DNA from: Bacteriovoracaceae bacterium UBA7695
GTDB lineage: Bacteria; Bdellovibrionota; Bacteriovoracia; Bacteriovoracales; Bacteriovoracaceae
Assembly: GCA_002482685.1 (NCBI GenBank)
Contig: DLGL01000045.1
Coordinates: forward strand, 16,327-35,368
Length of the DNA: 19,042 nucleotides
Direction: 5' to 3'
Made by a program: the position numbers and the translations under genes. The notes under the pieces are model-generated. The model was given only the letters and a program-made list of their open reading frames with translations. It did no database searches and was not told the origin of the DNA. Numbering within the stretch: position 1 is the first letter of the stretch; every line of letters starts with the position of its first letter. Positions 7,761 through 15,381 of the stretch are shown in pieces.

Positions 7761-8897
7761 ATGAAACAGCGACTTGCAACCGAAGCGGATATCTTCCAGA
7801 TATCCCAACTCTATTTTGATGTTTATCAAGGGACCTATCCGGATCCTTTGATGAAAGATTTTTCTTTGATCAAAAAGTTCATCAATTCTCAAGAAGGCTT
7901 TTGGTTTATCGCTATGGATGATAGCGAAAACGTTATTGCTTCTGTGCTCGCCTGCTATGATCAGGAAAATTTAATTGCGAAGGCTTTTGGGGCCGTAGTG
8001 AGAACTGAGTGCCGTGGCGAAGGAATCATGGAAAAGCTTTTGGGTTATGGAATTGAATTCCTGAAAACTAAAACGGCAGGAGTGGACGTTATCTATTCAA
8101 CGACTCGTACGGTAAACGAAGCAGCACAGACATTGACTGAAAAATTGGGGTTTAAAAAAATTGGCATTTTTCCCAATGCTCACCGGACAAACGAATATGA
8201 AACTCACTGCCTGACCGCCATCATCACTGAAACTGCTCTGGAAAAACGTTTTACTAATTATAAACTTCACCACCAGCTGGATTCACTATACAAGATTGTG
8301 GCCTCCGAAGTCGGTTTAGGAGAACTTGAAACTCTTGTTCCGGAAAATCCTAGTAAGCCTCTGTTTACTCCAGGGGAGATTGAGGTTCTCCAATCACCAA
8401 AATTTGTGGCCTACAGATATGCATTTTTAAAAAATGAAAAAAAACTAGAGTTTGAATTCTTCCCCTTTCATCAGCCAAACCTGATGATCATTTCACCGGA
8501 TCAGAGCATTGAGCTTTTTTGTCACCTCTCCCCGGTAGATGGCTATTGTGTGATTATTGGCGGAAAAATGCCAAGTGATACAAACTTTACAGAACTATTT
8601 TTGATGTCCAATAGGCTTCTCAGAGATGCAGGGGCCCGCTACATAGAAGTGATTTTGCGCGCAGACAGACCAAAAATTCTGGAAAGCATCATGAAGGCCA
8701 AATTCATTCCTTGTGGATTTTTTCCCGCTTTCCAGAAGATTAATAATCAACGCCATGACTTTCTTGTCCTCAGCCGCTCATTTGAAGTTTTTGACTTTCA
8801 AAATGTAAAACTTAAAGGCCTCAATCAGGTTTATCTTGAAGAGTATTTCAAAGCATGGAAGAGCATGGCCTTATATCCAAAACTTCTTAAAGTATGA
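7761..8897 (+). CDS. GNAT-family acetyltransferase with a second, degenerate GNAT-like half
   Basis: A cytosolic protein of 378 residues from the ATG at 7761; an in-frame ATG at 7749 would add 4. The N-terminal half (1-155) is a GNAT domain: it opens KQRLATEADIFQISQLY, has the acetyl-CoA pyrophosphate-binding motif VVRTECRGEGIMEKLL (79-94), and ends with LGFKKIGIFPNAHRTN (129-144). The C-terminal half (about 200-340) ends with a parallel pattern, AKFIPCGFFPAFQKINNQRH (313-332), but has no recognisable R/Q-x-x-G-x-G motif. It therefore looks like a second GNAT fold that has lost cofactor binding. The stop overlaps the LuxE-like start by 4 nt (ATGA), so expression is coupled. In this setting it probably acylates a substrate or product of the acyl-reducing enzymes, or a carrier; this is inference. 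The family call for the N-terminal half is firm. Confidence 0.85.
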   Translation: MKQRLATEADIFQISQLYFDVYQGTYPDPLMKDFSLIKKFINSQEGFWFIAMDDSENVIASVLACYDQENLIAKAFGAVVRTECRGEGIMEKLLGYGIEFLKTKTAGVDVIYSTTRTVNEAAQTLTEKLGFKKIGIFPNAHRTNEYETHCLTAIITETALEKRFTNYKLHHQLDSLYKIVASEVGLGELETLVPENPSKPLFTPGEIEVLQSPKFVAYRYAFLKNEKKLEFEFFPFHQPNLMIISPDQSIELFCHLSPVDGYCVIIGGKMPSDTNFTELFLMSNRLLRDAGARYIEVILRADRPKILESIMKAKFIPCGFFPAFQKINNQRHDFLVLSRSFEVFDFQNVKLKGLNQVYLEEYFKAWKSMALYPKLLKV

Positions 8898-10003
8898 CAA
8901 CTCATGAGCAAACAAAGAGACTTCTGGCCTCAGATCCTTTTGACTTCTCAGAAGCCTCCAGGAATTTGTTCCTTCAGAGTTTTAAAGAGAATGCTCTTCA
9001 TCATTACAAAAATCATGAATTTACGAGGAAGCTATGGGATAAATTAGGTTTTCATCCTGATCAGCTAAAATCAGAGGCCGATCTGGAGAATGTTCCTGGT
9101 ACCATGGTTCATCTCTACAAAGAGCATGAGTTCTGTTCTGTACCGAAAGAGAATCTCGCCTTAGTTCTTACCAGCTCGGGTACTGGCGGCCAGAAATCTC
9201 AGCAGTTTTTAGATCAGGAGAGTCTGGATAACGTTAAAGCACTTGCACTTACGATTCACAGGTCCCTGGGCATGGCCTCAGAACAAAAATATAACTACTT
9301 GTGTTTTACCTATGACCCTGCTGTTGCCAATGATCTTGGAACGGCGTTCACAGATGAGTTACTGACAAACTTCACAGGCAAAAACGAAGTCTATTATGCG
9401 ATTCAATGGAATGAAGAGAAAAAAGATTTTGAATTAAATGAGGCCGGTGTTCTTGAAACTCTGAAACGTTTCGAAGCATCGGATATTCCGACACGTATAT
9501 TAGGTTTTCCCGCTTTATTATTTGAAATTATCGAAAGAAATAATTTAACCCTCAACTTAGGAGAACGGTCATGGCTTCAGACTGGTGGTGGATGGAAAAG
9601 TAAGGCTGATAAAGAAATTCCCAAAAAGGATTTTAGGAGGATGATCAAGGAGCGCTTAGGCATTCCTGAAGAACATCAAAGGGACCTCTTCGGAATGGTG
9701 GAACACGGAATTCCCTATGTTGACTGTTCAAAAGGCAATCTGCATATCCCGAATTATGCTCGTGTCTTCACACGCTCGCCTTATGATTTGAGTTTACTTA
9801 AAAAAGGTGAGAGAGGGCTTTTACATTTTATGTGTTCTTACAACTTTAGTTATCCGGCCCCGAGTCTTTTGACGACTGACTATGGGAGAGTAGGAAGCTG
9901 TGGTTGTGGAATCAAAGGGGATACTTTGATTCTCGAGGGGAGGGCCGGAGTCAGTAAGCACAAGGGTTGTGCTCTGAAGGCCCTGGAACTTTTAAAGGTT
10001 TAA
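8894..10003 (+). CDS. LuxE-like acyl-protein synthetase
   Basis: This 369-residue protein matches LuxE, the acyl-protein synthetase of bacterial fatty-acid reductase complexes. LuxE activates an acid with ATP to acyl-AMP and holds the acyl group on a cysteine before passing it to LuxC. Seen here: an adenylation-type P-loop LTSSGTGGQKS (92-102), QTGGGWK (229-235), FGMVEHGIPY (266-275), LLTTDYG (325-331), CGCG (336-339), LEGRAG (347-352) and a C-terminal HKGCALKALELL (356-367). C359 falls where Vibrio harveyi LuxE carries its acyl-accepting Cys364. The length (369) fits LuxE (about 370-380). It starts at an ATG overlapping the GNAT stop and ends 1 nt before the LuxC fusion. No luciferase genes are nearby, so bioluminescence is not implied. 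Confidence 0.88.
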   Translation: MTTHEQTKRLLASDPFDFSEASRNLFLQSFKENALHHYKNHEFTRKLWDKLGFHPDQLKSEADLENVPGTMVHLYKEHEFCSVPKENLALVLTSSGTGGQKSQQFLDQESLDNVKALALTIHRSLGMASEQKYNYLCFTYDPAVANDLGTAFTDELLTNFTGKNEVYYAIQWNEEKKDFELNEAGVLETLKRFEASDIPTRILGFPALLFEIIERNNLTLNLGERSWLQTGGGWKSKADKEIPKKDFRRMIKERLGIPEEHQRDLFGMVEHGIPYVDCSKGNLHIPNYARVFTRSPYDLSLLKKGERGLLHFMCSYNFSYPAPSLLTTDYGRVGSCGCGIKGDTLILEGRAGVSKHKGCALKALELLKV

Positions 10004-10004
10004 T

Positions 10005-12434
10005 ATGTACTGGTTTGGAAATGAATCTATTAAAGGTGATGAATGGATGCTGGCAGAGAACTGGCAACACATTCCTGTGCTTAAAAAAGAATTCGCCCTG
10101 ACCGACATAGAGCTGATTGTTTCAACTCTGGACGGTTTTTCTAAACTCTGGGATAAGGATTCAAAGAATTTTCAGGAAGCCCTTCCGCAGTTATTTCAAG
10201 AATCTGGATTTTCAGAAGAAGAAGTCATCTCAACTCTTTCAATCCTCCCAGGACTTCTCAGTCGGGAGAGTCTTGAAGCAAGAATCAGGGCAGAGTTCAT
10301 AAATGAGAAGGTTCTGGATCAGTTCATAAAACTTCCTCAAGGTGCTGCCAGAGTTAAGGCTTCCCCTAAAGGTGTGGTTCTTCATGTCACGGCCGGAAAT
10401 GTTTTTTTGAGCAGTATTGATTCACTCATCATGGGTTTTCTCACAAAAAATATTTCTCTACTGAAAGTAAGTAGCTCTAATAAGTTTTTTCCAGAATATT
10501 TTGCTCAGAAGTTGAAGGAGTTTGATAAAAACAAGATCTTGAGTAATAAGTTTTCTATCCTTCACTGGAAAGGTGGAGATGAAAAAACTGAAACCTTTGT
10601 TAAATCTAAGGTCAATGCCATTGTCGCCTGGGGTGGCGAGGAGATGATACAAAGTTATCAAAAAGACCTTCCTCAACACGTAAAGTTTTTGGATTTTGGG
10701 CCTAAGATCTCGCTTCAAATTATTTCAAAAGATTCGTTACTAAATAAAGACCTCTCAAAAGTGGCCGATGCGGTTGTCCGCGATATTACGCCATGGGATC
10801 AGTCAGCTTGTGCTTCTCCTCAAAACTTATTTATCCAGGATGGGATAGACCAGGCTGAGCTTATGAAGGCCCTGGATGAGGCTTTCAGTCGGGCCAAGCC
10901 TCGCGGTAAGATTTCTGAAGACGAAGCGACCGAAGTTTTAAAAGAGCTTTATCGGGGATACTACTCCGAACTTATGGAAGGTGGAAAGGTATCGGCTGGC
11001 AAGGAGCATTTGCTTCATTTAGAACAAAATAAGTTTCTTAAACCTTCGCCCCTTAGCCGCTCACTCATTATCAAATTTTTTACAAATGCCGATGATTTGT
11101 TTCTACATTTGGAACCATTTTCTTACTATCTTCAATCTTGCTCTTATTTATTTGCTGAAAAAGAGAAGGCCGATTATTTATCGATTCTTTCTCTGACCGG
11201 AATCAAGCGTTTCGCTCCTTTGGGGACAATCACTTTCGGTATGGAAGGGGCTCCTCATGATGGCCGCTTTGTTCTGCGTGAACTGGTAAGTTTCATTGGT
11301 GATGAAGCCCGGATCCAGGATTACGGCGAGACCTTCACATTCATGCAGACAGCTCAAAAGCTTAAATCTCATTTTGAAAATACTGAGCATCCGCGGGGAT
11401 ATATTTTTTCTTCCGGTGGAACAACTGGTGAACCAAAATACGTTCATTACAGTTATGAAGAGTTTGACCGCATGACTGATATGCTGGCCTACAATTTGAA
11501 AGCGCAAGGAATAAAGTCTGGATCAGTCGTTGCCAATTTATTTGTAGCAGGGAATTTGTGGTCATCATTTCTTGCCGTGGAAAAGGCACTGGAGAAAATT
11601 GGCGCCATTCAACTTCCAGTAGGTGGACTGTGTCCTACCGAGAATATTATTACCTATTTAAATAAATTTAAGCCTGATGCGGTAATGGGGATTCCATCGC
11701 TACTTGTAATGAATGCTGAAGAAGCCCTTGCGAAAGGGATTGAGATTTCTATCCCGAAAGTTTTCTACGCAGGCGAAGCTATGTCTGAAACCCGCAGAGA
11801 ATTTATCAAAACTCACTGGGAAACGACTTACTTTGGGTCTGCAGGGTACGCGAGTGTTGATGCCGGAGTCATCGGGTATCAGTGTGAGCATTCTCAAGCA
11901 GGTGAGCATCATCTGTTTACTGATGTGGTTGATATGAAAATCGTTGAAGGAGAGGCTCTGGTTTCATCTTTTTCAAGAGATACCTTGCCCATTAAAAATT
12001 ATGCCACAGGTGACAGAGTTGAGTGGGTTGAGGGAGCTTGCGCCTGTGGAAGGACTGATAAAAAATTTAAACTCTTGGGCCGAATCGACAACATGATTCA
12101 AATTTGGTCGTGCCGGTTACTCTTAAGTGATATTGAGAAATCGATTCAAAAGCTGGATCCATCCATCCTTTCCTTTCAGATAACTTTGACTGAAAACTCA
12201 AATGGAAAAAATGTTGAAGAGAAGATGAATCTTTCTTATGAGAAAAAATCTGAAGTTGTTCTTGATCCAAAAAAACTAATTCATGAAATTTATGAGAATT
12301 CACGAGACCTCAAAGATACAATCTCGCTAGTTTCTTTTAGTGAAAAAATAGAGATTCTCGCCTTGAACCACGGTGAGATTAAAAGAAATTCGCGCACTGG
12401 AAAAATTAGTGTTATCCGAGATCAAAGAAACTAA
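10005..12434 (+). CDS. Fusion of LuxC-type acyl-CoA reductase and PaaK-like adenylate-forming domain
   Basis: This is an 809-residue cytosolic protein of two parts. Residues about 1-445 are LuxC-like, an NADPH-dependent reductase of acyl thioesters to aldehydes. They include PKGVVLHVTAGNVFLSS (121-137) in the nucleotide region, the active-site segment PWDQSACASPQ with C269 (equivalent in context to the acylated Cys of Vibrio LuxC), and a late APHDG element. Residues about 455-809 are an AMP-binding ligase domain: P-loop SSGGTTGEPK (469-478), YATGDRVEW, a C-x-CGR segment followed by GRIDNMIQIW, and GEIKRNSRTGK near the end with a candidate catalytic Lys. The second part most resembles phenylacetate-CoA-ligase-like enzymes but is shorter. 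LuxC alone is usually about 480 residues, so the fusion is real and in one uninterrupted frame. ATG 10005 follows the LuxE stop by 1 nt; AAAGG lies upstream. The substrate is unknown. Confidence 0.88.
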   Translation: MYWFGNESIKGDEWMLAENWQHIPVLKKEFALTDIELIVSTLDGFSKLWDKDSKNFQEALPQLFQESGFSEEEVISTLSILPGLLSRESLEARIRAEFINEKVLDQFIKLPQGAARVKASPKGVVLHVTAGNVFLSSIDSLIMGFLTKNISLLKVSSSNKFFPEYFAQKLKEFDKNKILSNKFSILHWKGGDEKTETFVKSKVNAIVAWGGEEMIQSYQKDLPQHVKFLDFGPKISLQIISKDSLLNKDLSKVADAVVRDITPWDQSACASPQNLFIQDGIDQAELMKALDEAFSRAKPRGKISEDEATEVLKELYRGYYSELMEGGKVSAGKEHLLHLEQNKFLKPSPLSRSLIIKFFTNADDLFLHLEPFSYYLQSCSYLFAEKEKADYLSILSLTGIKRFAPLGTITFGMEGAPHDGRFVLRELVSFIGDEARIQDYGETFTFMQTAQKLKSHFENTEHPRGYIFSSGGTTGEPKYVHYSYEEFDRMTDMLAYNLKAQGIKSGSVVANLFVAGNLWSSFLAVEKALEKIGAIQLPVGGLCPTENIITYLNKFKPDAVMGIPSLLVMNAEEALAKGIEISIPKVFYAGEAMSETRREFIKTHWETTYFGSAGYASVDAGVIGYQCEHSQAGEHHLFTDVVDMKIVEGEALVSSFSRDTLPIKNYATGDRVEWVEGACACGRTDKKFKLLGRIDNMIQIWSCRLLLSDIEKSIQKLDPSILSFQITLTENSNGKNVEEKMNLSYEKKSEVVLDPKKLIHEIYENSRDLKDTISLVSFSEKIEILALNHGEIKRNSRTGKISVIRDQRN

Positions 12435-12441
12435 ATACTTA

Positions 12442-12475
12442 CAGTCTAATGCCCGGCGACGCCGACGTCGGACTG
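12442..12475. repeat. GC-rich overlapping palindromes after the LuxC fusion
   Basis: In an otherwise AT-rich gap between convergent genes (12435-12572), a GC-rich patch holds CGGCG-A-CGCCG (12454-12464), overlapping the perfect palindrome CCGACGTCGG (12462-12471). Both are framed by CAGTC (12442-12446) and GACTG (12471-12475). No T-tract follows on either strand, so it is not a standard intrinsic terminator. The rest of this 138-nt gap shows nothing I can name. Confidence 0.45.
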
Positions 12476-12572
12476 AAACTTGCGTTACAACTTCTTTCTA
12501 AAAATCACTGAATACTCACCTGTGCTATCTGAATCAGTAATTCATCATTTAGGTCAGCAAAAGTTAATTCCT

Positions 12573-13106
12573 TCATCGGAAAAAATCCAATAGCGCCACC
12601 GGCATCGGCACCTTATCCCACCAAAGAGAATACTTCTTCTTGAGTTCCTCATTAAGCTTCTGTTCATCCAGATCATTCTTCTCGCGCTCTTCAAGGATTT
12701 CTTTCTCTGAATAACAATGCTCACCCGCCTTTAATTCCACATGATGTGAATTAAAAGCGATGCACCCGTATGGTTTAACTTCTCGTGGTATCGGGCAGCC
12801 CAATTCTGAGTGGCCAAAAAAAGGACAAGTATATGTTCGGCGGATGAAAGAGCGTTTTCCATTTCCTAACCCCTGATCGAGGCGGTATTTCGAAACTGTT
12901 TCCGTTAACCGTGCTTTGAGTTCATCATTAAAAAGATTATTGTGTTTCAAATACTCAACCAGCTCCACTGCTTCAACCGGCGTCACCATCATGGAATTGG
13001 CCTCATAGGTACAACAAGTTCCCGAGCAGCCTTTGCAGCCCATGCCGGAACTTTCCAATTCTTCATTGCGAAGAATGATATTTTTGCGCCTTTCGAAGGG
13101 AGTCAT
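12573..13106 (-). CDS. YkgJ-family Cys-cluster (putative Zn/Fe-binding) protein
   Basis: This 177-residue soluble protein, from ATG 13106-13104 (MTPFERRK), has the YkgJ/UPF0153 cysteine pattern: CKGCSGTCC near the N-terminus, then TYTCPFF, ELGCPIPREVKPYGC and a later Cys in the C-terminal third. The family is thought to bind zinc or an iron-sulfur cluster; its role is not established. The frame stays open upstream to 13274, overlapping the pyrophosphatase start. I reject that longer start because the extra 56 residues have no family character and a well-formed promoter (TTGACT, 17 nt, TATTTT) lies within them, with its -10 ending 6 nt before ATG 13106. No Shine-Dalgarno precedes that ATG, so the mRNA is probably leaderless. 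The C-terminal 40 residues are highly charged and helical. Confidence 0.8.
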   Translation of the reverse strand: MTPFERRKNIILRNEELESSGMGCKGCSGTCCTYEANSMMVTPVEAVELVEYLKHNNLFNDELKARLTETVSKYRLDQGLGNGKRSFIRRTYTCPFFGHSELGCPIPREVKPYGCIAFNSHHVELKAGEHCYSEKEILEEREKNDLDEQKLNEELKKKYSLWWDKVPMPVALLDFFR

Positions 13107-13141
13107 AGGGGCAAAATAAGGCTCACTGCCCCGATAGTCAA
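13107..13141 (-). promoter_or_regulatory. Sigma-70-type promoter of YkgJ-like gene, leaderless layout
   Basis: On the minus strand, TTGACT (13141-13136), a 17-nt spacer, TATTTT (13118-13113), GCCCCT and ATG 13106 follow one another. The -35 matches consensus at 5 of 6 and the spacing is ideal. The expected transcription start falls at the ATG. Confidence 0.6.
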
Positions 13142-13157
13142 TAAGTGTAGATAATAA

Positions 13158-13187
13158 TTGAATTGACGCAGTGTAATTAATTAAAAT
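13158..13187 (+). promoter_or_regulatory. Candidate promoter of the membrane pyrophosphatase gene
   Basis: TTGAAT (13158-13163) and TAAAAT (13182-13187) are separated by 18 nt, giving a leader of about 80 nt that ends with a good AGGGAG ribosome-binding site. TAAAAT also serves as the -10 of two other promoters proposed in this window. Confidence 0.4.
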
Positions 13188-13272
13188 CACTTTACCGCTT
13201 TCAGATTTACGAAAACAGTCAGATTTAGTACTAAATAGGTTCGCAAATTTTATTAATATGAGGGAGATCAGC

Positions 13273-15336
13273 ATGATTGATTCTTGGTTGGGCGTCTGGA
13301 TTAAAACGCCGGTAATCTTCGGTGTAATAGCGCTGGTTATTGCAGCGATTTTTTATTTCCGTGTGATTAGTATGGAAAAAGGTAACGAGACTATGGAGCG
13401 TATCGGTGGATACATCCGTGAAGGTGCTATGGCCTTCCTCTTTACTCAGTACAAGACACTTGCTGTATTCGGTATTGTTGTTGCAGGCCTGATTGGTTTC
13501 TCACTTGGTGGAATCGCAGCCGCTGCATTTGCACTCGGAGCAATTCTTTCTCTTCTCGCTGGTTTCATCGGAATGAAAGCGGCTACATACGCTAACGTAA
13601 AAACAACTCAAGCTGCCCGTTCAGGAATTAGAGCTAATGCACTAGTGACTGCTTTAGATGGTGGTGCGGTTATGGGTCTTTCGGTTGCAGGTCTTGGAGC
13701 AATCGGACTTGGTGTTCTTTATATCTGTTTCAGAGAATCTGCTCATCTTTCTCCGATTCTTCATTCATTCGCTGTTGGTGCTTCTTCGATTGCACTTTTT
13801 GCCCGTATCGGTGGCGGTATTTATACTAAAGCGGCTGACGTTGGTTCAGATATTGCTGGTAAAGTAATCGAAAACATTCCTGAAGATGATCCACGTAACC
13901 CAGGTGTTATTGCTGATAACGTCGGTGACAACGTTGGTGACGTTGCTGGTATGGGGGCAGATATTTACGAATCTATGGTTGCTGCTATTGTAGCTGCCAT
14001 GGCGATCGCTCTTACATCTGATTCTCTTCCGACGCTTTTTGAAGGTGATGTTGAGATCAACAAAACTTTAGCTATCGGTCTTCCACTTGTTCTTTCAGGT
14101 GTTGGTCTTGGGGTTTCTATTCTCTGTATCTTCATTGCCCGTATGATGAAAAATATGGATCCTGCGAAAGTTCTTCGTGGCGCTCTTATCATGCCTCCAA
14201 TCGTTCTTGCGATTGCTTCATACGCAATCATGCACGTTCTAGGGATCACTCAATCTGTAACTGCAGTTATGACAATTGGTGCAATCGGTGGAACAATCAT
14301 CGGTCTCATCACTGATTACTATACTGGTATTTTCCGTCCCGTTGCTCGTATTGCTGAAGCTGCTAAAACAGGTGCTGGTACCAACGTTATTCAAGGTCTT
14401 GCAGTTGGTATGGAATCAGTCGCGATCCCTATGATCGTAGTTGCCGCCGTTGCTTTCCTTGCAAATAAATATCTTGGTCTTTACGGTATCGCTCTTTCTG
14501 CAGTAGGTATGTTAGGTGGTACAGCGGTTGTTATGACTGTTGATGCTTATGGCCCGATTTCAGATAACGCTGGCGGAATTTCTGAAATGTCAGGACTAGG
14601 TCCTGATGTTCGCGCCATCACAGATGAATTAGATATGGTTGGAAATACAACTGCAGCTATCGGTAAGGGATACGCCATCGGTTCTGCAATTCTTACCGTT
14701 CTGGCCCTTTTCTCTGCCTATAACATTGAAATTAACCATGTTCGTGCAATCAATGGTCTTGGTGCAGTTGAACTTGTATTAACTGATCCTAGAATTCTTA
14801 TCGGTATCCTTCTTGGTTCTATTCTTCCATTCCTAGTTGGATCTTCAACTATGCTTGCAGTTGGTAAAGCTGCAGGGGCCATCGTTGTTGAAATTGGTCG
14901 TCAGTTCAGAGAGATCCCAGGTCTTATGGAACTTAAAGCTGAGCCTGAGCCGAAGAAAATCGTTGATATCGCAACTAAAGCTGCGATGAAAGAAATGATC
15001 TTCCCTGGTTGTGTAGCTATCGTTGCTCCAGTTCTTGTTGGTTTTTTCATGGGTCCAGCTTCACTTGCTGGTCTTCTTGCAGGATCTCTTGCAGTTGGTG
15101 CTACTATGTCGCTTTTCATGGCGAACGCAGGTGGTGCATGGGATAACGCCAAAAAGTACATCGAGAAAGGTCACCTTGCCGGTGAGAAAAAAGGAACTGA
15201 TACTCATAAAGCCGCTGTTGTTGGTGATATGGTAGGGGATCCGTTCAAAGATACATCTGGTCCGGGTATTGCGATCCTGATCAAGGTTATGTCAGTAGTT
15301 TCGCTTCTGATTGCTCCGTTAATTGCTCTCCTCTAA
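13273..15336 (+). CDS. hppA: Membrane-bound ion-translocating pyrophosphatase, K+-dependent type
   Basis: This 687-residue inner-membrane protein, with about 16 helices, couples PPi hydrolysis to H+ (or Na+) export. The active-site loop is intact: DVGSDIAGKV, then IPEDDPRNPGVIADNVGDNV, then GDVAGMGADIYES. Also present are DAYGPISDNAGGI, DELDMVGNTTAAIGKGYAIG, and the C-terminal GDMVGDPFKDTSGPG. In TTAAIGKG, Ala and Gly occupy the two positions (A460/G463 in the Carboxydothermus numbering) where K+-independent enzymes have Lys and Thr, so this one should need K+. H+ versus Na+ specificity cannot be settled by reading. I chose ATG 13273 because AGGGAG lies 6 nt upstream; the in-frame ATG 13258 overlaps that site and lacks its own. 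Codon choice is strongly biased (GGT, GCT, CTT, AAC, ATC) compared with neighbours, suggesting high expression. A strong terminator follows. Confidence 0.97.
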   Translation: MIDSWLGVWIKTPVIFGVIALVIAAIFYFRVISMEKGNETMERIGGYIREGAMAFLFTQYKTLAVFGIVVAGLIGFSLGGIAAAAFALGAILSLLAGFIGMKAATYANVKTTQAARSGIRANALVTALDGGAVMGLSVAGLGAIGLGVLYICFRESAHLSPILHSFAVGASSIALFARIGGGIYTKAADVGSDIAGKVIENIPEDDPRNPGVIADNVGDNVGDVAGMGADIYESMVAAIVAAMAIALTSDSLPTLFEGDVEINKTLAIGLPLVLSGVGLGVSILCIFIARMMKNMDPAKVLRGALIMPPIVLAIASYAIMHVLGITQSVTAVMTIGAIGGTIIGLITDYYTGIFRPVARIAEAAKTGAGTNVIQGLAVGMESVAIPMIVVAAVAFLANKYLGLYGIALSAVGMLGGTAVVMTVDAYGPISDNAGGISEMSGLGPDVRAITDELDMVGNTTAAIGKGYAIGSAILTVLALFSAYNIEINHVRAINGLGAVELVLTDPRILIGILLGSILPFLVGSSTMLAVGKAAGAIVVEIGRQFREIPGLMELKAEPEPKKIVDIATKAAMKEMIFPGCVAIVAPVLVGFFMGPASLAGLLAGSLAVGATMSLFMANAGGAWDNAKKYIEKGHLAGEKKGTDTHKAAVVGDMVGDPFKDTSGPGIAILIKVMSVVSLLIAPLIALL

Positions 15337-15347
15337 TTTTTAATATC

Positions 15348-15374
15348 AGGGTCCCTTCGGGGGCCCTTTTTTTT
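15348..15374 (+). terminator. Intrinsic terminator after the pyrophosphatase gene
   Basis: AGGGTCCC, a TTCG tetraloop and GGGGCCCT form an 8-bp GC-rich stem with one G-U pair, followed by an uninterrupted T-tract. It begins 12 nt after the stop codon. In the opposite direction there is no clear T-tract, so it should act mainly on the plus strand. Confidence 0.93.
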
Positions 15375-15381
15375 AGTAAAA

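Noticed and set aside
8894..12434. A bioluminescence (lux) operon
   Set aside because: LuxE- and LuxC-like proteins are present, but luxA, luxB and luxD are absent and LuxC is fused to another domain, so light production is not supported.
13258..13272. ATG 13258 as pyrophosphatase start
   Set aside because: It would place the AGGGAG ribosome-binding site inside the coding region and has none of its own.
13107..13274. N-terminal extension of the YkgJ-like gene starting at 13274
   Set aside because: The extension overlaps the pyrophosphatase start, shows no family similarity, and contains a well-spaced promoter ending 6 nt before the inner ATG at 13106.
13965..14249. Open frames opposite the pyrophosphatase gene
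   Set aside because: They arise from strongly biased codon use on the plus strand and show no plausible protein or start signals.
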